A stretch of 64,000 bases of DNA from contig NZ_AULI01000002.1 in the NCBI RefSeq assembly GCF_000425205.1, forward strand, positions 1 through 64,000, given 5' to 3'. The DNA comes from Pontibacillus halophilus JSM 076056 = DSM 19796. Lineage in GTDB: Bacteria > Bacillota > Bacilli > Bacillales > BH030062. The notes under the pieces were generated by a model. That model did not search any database and was not told the DNA's origin. It saw only the letters and a program-made list of their open reading frames with translations. Made by a program: the position numbers and the translations under genes. The stretch's first letter is position 1, and each line of letters starts with the position of its first letter. This document shows positions 63,051 to 64,000 of this stretch, piece by piece.

Positions 63051-64000
63051 CAATATTTCCCCTCCCGTTCTTGGAAATGAGTGGGCTTCTGAAGCATCTC
63101 CCCCTCTGCTTCAAGCCAGTCTGCTGTTAGAGTAAGCATTTCCCGAATCGTCACAGATGGATACCCGAACCATTGATGTGCTTTTGAGGCGTTACTAAGT
63201 AGCGCAGTATCTTGCTCTTTCCCGATGAATAATGGATTCTTCCCAAATCTTTCACCAAACCGTTCTGCAATCCATCGAACAGACAACGTTTCTGGACCTG
63301 TCACATTTAAAATTTGAGGAGGCGATTGGCAATGTAAGAAAGCTCGAAGTGCCATTTCATTTGCATCCCCTTGCCAAATGACATTCACATGGCCCATTGA
63401 CAAATCAATAGGCTGTTCTTGATAGACTGCTTTGGCCAATTCTAGTAAGACCCCATAACGAAGATCAACCGCATAATTTAAACGAAAGTGAAGTTGTTGT
63501 GTTCCATATTTGTGTGAGAAGTAGGAAAAAACTCGTTCCCTACCAAGACAAGATTGAGCATATTCTCCATTCGGTTGTACGGAATCTTCTTCTGATACCC
63601 CACCATGTGTAATCGAGCTCAACGGGTATACGTTCCCAGTAGAAAACGATACAATTCGTGAGTCTTTGTACTTCTCTGCAATCCTGCCAGGTAAGTAGGA
63701 ATTCATGGCCCATGTCATATGTTCTTTCCCTGTCGTTCCGAATTTCTGGCCAACCATATACATGATATTTCTGACCTGAGGTAAACGCTGTAACTGCTCT
63801 TCATCCAATAAATCGGCCGCTATTGTTTCGATACCATATGCTTCTAACTCTTCTTGAAGAGTTCCATTTCTGAATCGGGAGACTGCCAACACTCGTTTTG
63901 AAGAGTCTCCTTCCTTAACCGCGTTATAAGCGAGTTTTGCAAGGGTTGGTCCCATCTTACCTCCAACACCTAGAATCATGATGTCCCCGTCCAGCTGCTC
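63050..64000 (-). CDS. NAD-dependent epimerase/dehydratase (cut by window edge)
   Basis: A Rossmann-fold short-chain enzyme, open to the window edge, so its N-terminus is outside. Visible residues begin EQLDGDIMILGVGGKMGPTL, a GxGGxxG-type nucleotide site; a Tyr-like position in NGEYAQSCLGRERVF is followed by Lys-free sequence, so the classical YxxxK motif is not evident (YAQSC). VNVIWQGDAN and LNVTGPETLSVRWIAE are typical of epimerase/dehydratases acting on sugars. It is the first visible gene of the leftward lyase group. Confidence 0.82.
   Translation of the reverse strand, partial: EQLDGDIMILGVGGKMGPTLAKLAYNAVKEGDSSKRVLAVSRFRNGTLQEELEAYGIETIAADLLDEEQLQRLPQVRNIMYMVGQKFGTTGKEHMTWAMNSYLPGRIAEKYKDSRIVSFSTGNVYPLSSITHGGVSEEDSVQPNGEYAQSCLGRERVFSYFSHKYGTQQLHFRLNYAVDLRYGVLLELAKAVYQEQPIDLSMGHVNVIWQGDANEMALRAFLHCQSPPQILNVTGPETLSVRWIAERFGERFGKNPLFIGKEQDTALLSNASKAHQWFGYPSVTIREMLTLTADWLEAEGEMLQKPTHFQEREGKY

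Overview
The window comes from a low-to-medium GC, endospore-forming member of the Bacillaceae. It carries small acid-soluble spore protein genes (sspN, tlp), a SpoVK-like AAA protein, Gram-positive ribosome binding sites and Bacillus-type LexA and TetR operators. A betaine-type OpuF transporter and many acidic proteins would suit a halotolerant relative of Halobacillus or Pontibacillus, but the genus cannot be fixed from this sequence alone.

Positions 1-23,800 follow, in scattered form, the Bacillus subtilis yneN-sspN-tlp-yneP-yneQ-yneR-plsY-yneT-parE-parC neighbourhood. The left edge is the tail of an ISL3-family insertion sequence that ends about 20 bp before yneN. Extra genes sit inside the conserved order: an fbpB-like small protein (too short for routine gene finding), a double-AAA SpoVK-like ATPase, a CAP-domain lipoprotein, a three-gene ABC exporter, an MFS transporter with its TetR regulator (each with a matching operator), yidD-folE2, and the two-gene osmoprotectant importer opuFA-opuFB. 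The parE promoter has a LexA box filling its spacer.

Positions 23,900-33,100 hold a TetR regulator, a palindromic operator and seven genes in the order of B. subtilis yngJ-I-HA-HB-G-F-E: acyl-CoA dehydrogenase, acyl-CoA synthetase, biotin carboxylase, biotin carrier, HMG-CoA lyase, enoyl-CoA hydratase and carboxyltransferase. A methyltransferase follows. This is the leucine/isovalerate branch of acyl-CoA breakdown.

Positions 33,100-48,200 are accessory: an MBL-fold hydrolase, two membrane proteins (one with a zinc-protease HELGH motif), a GNAT acetyltransferase, an arginine deiminase/DDAH-like enzyme, an acetyl-CoA synthetase-like enzyme, a PadR-like regulator, two tandem GT4 glycosyltransferases, a secreted YHYH protein with glycine-periodic repeats, an unknown Cys-containing small protein, a long gene-free stretch, and a flavohaemoglobin.

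Positions 48,150-64,000 form a polysaccharide-use locus that runs off the right edge. A heparinase II/III-like lyase, a DapA-family aldolase and a short-chain epimerase/dehydratase form one leftward group. A 910-residue secreted protein with a GH18-like barrel and a DNRLRE carbohydrate-binding tail lies just downstream. A solute-binding lipoprotein, two CUT1 permeases, a winged-helix regulator, a sugar isomerase-like protein and a Gfo/Idh/MocA dehydrogenase form a second leftward group. Diverging from that group is a YesM/YesN-type sensor kinase and AraC-type response regulator. The likely logic is extracellular binding or cutting of an acidic polysaccharide, import of oligosaccharides, cytoplasmic lyase cleavage, and conversion of the unusual sugar by the dehydrogenase, isomerase and aldolase. 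The substrate is not known.
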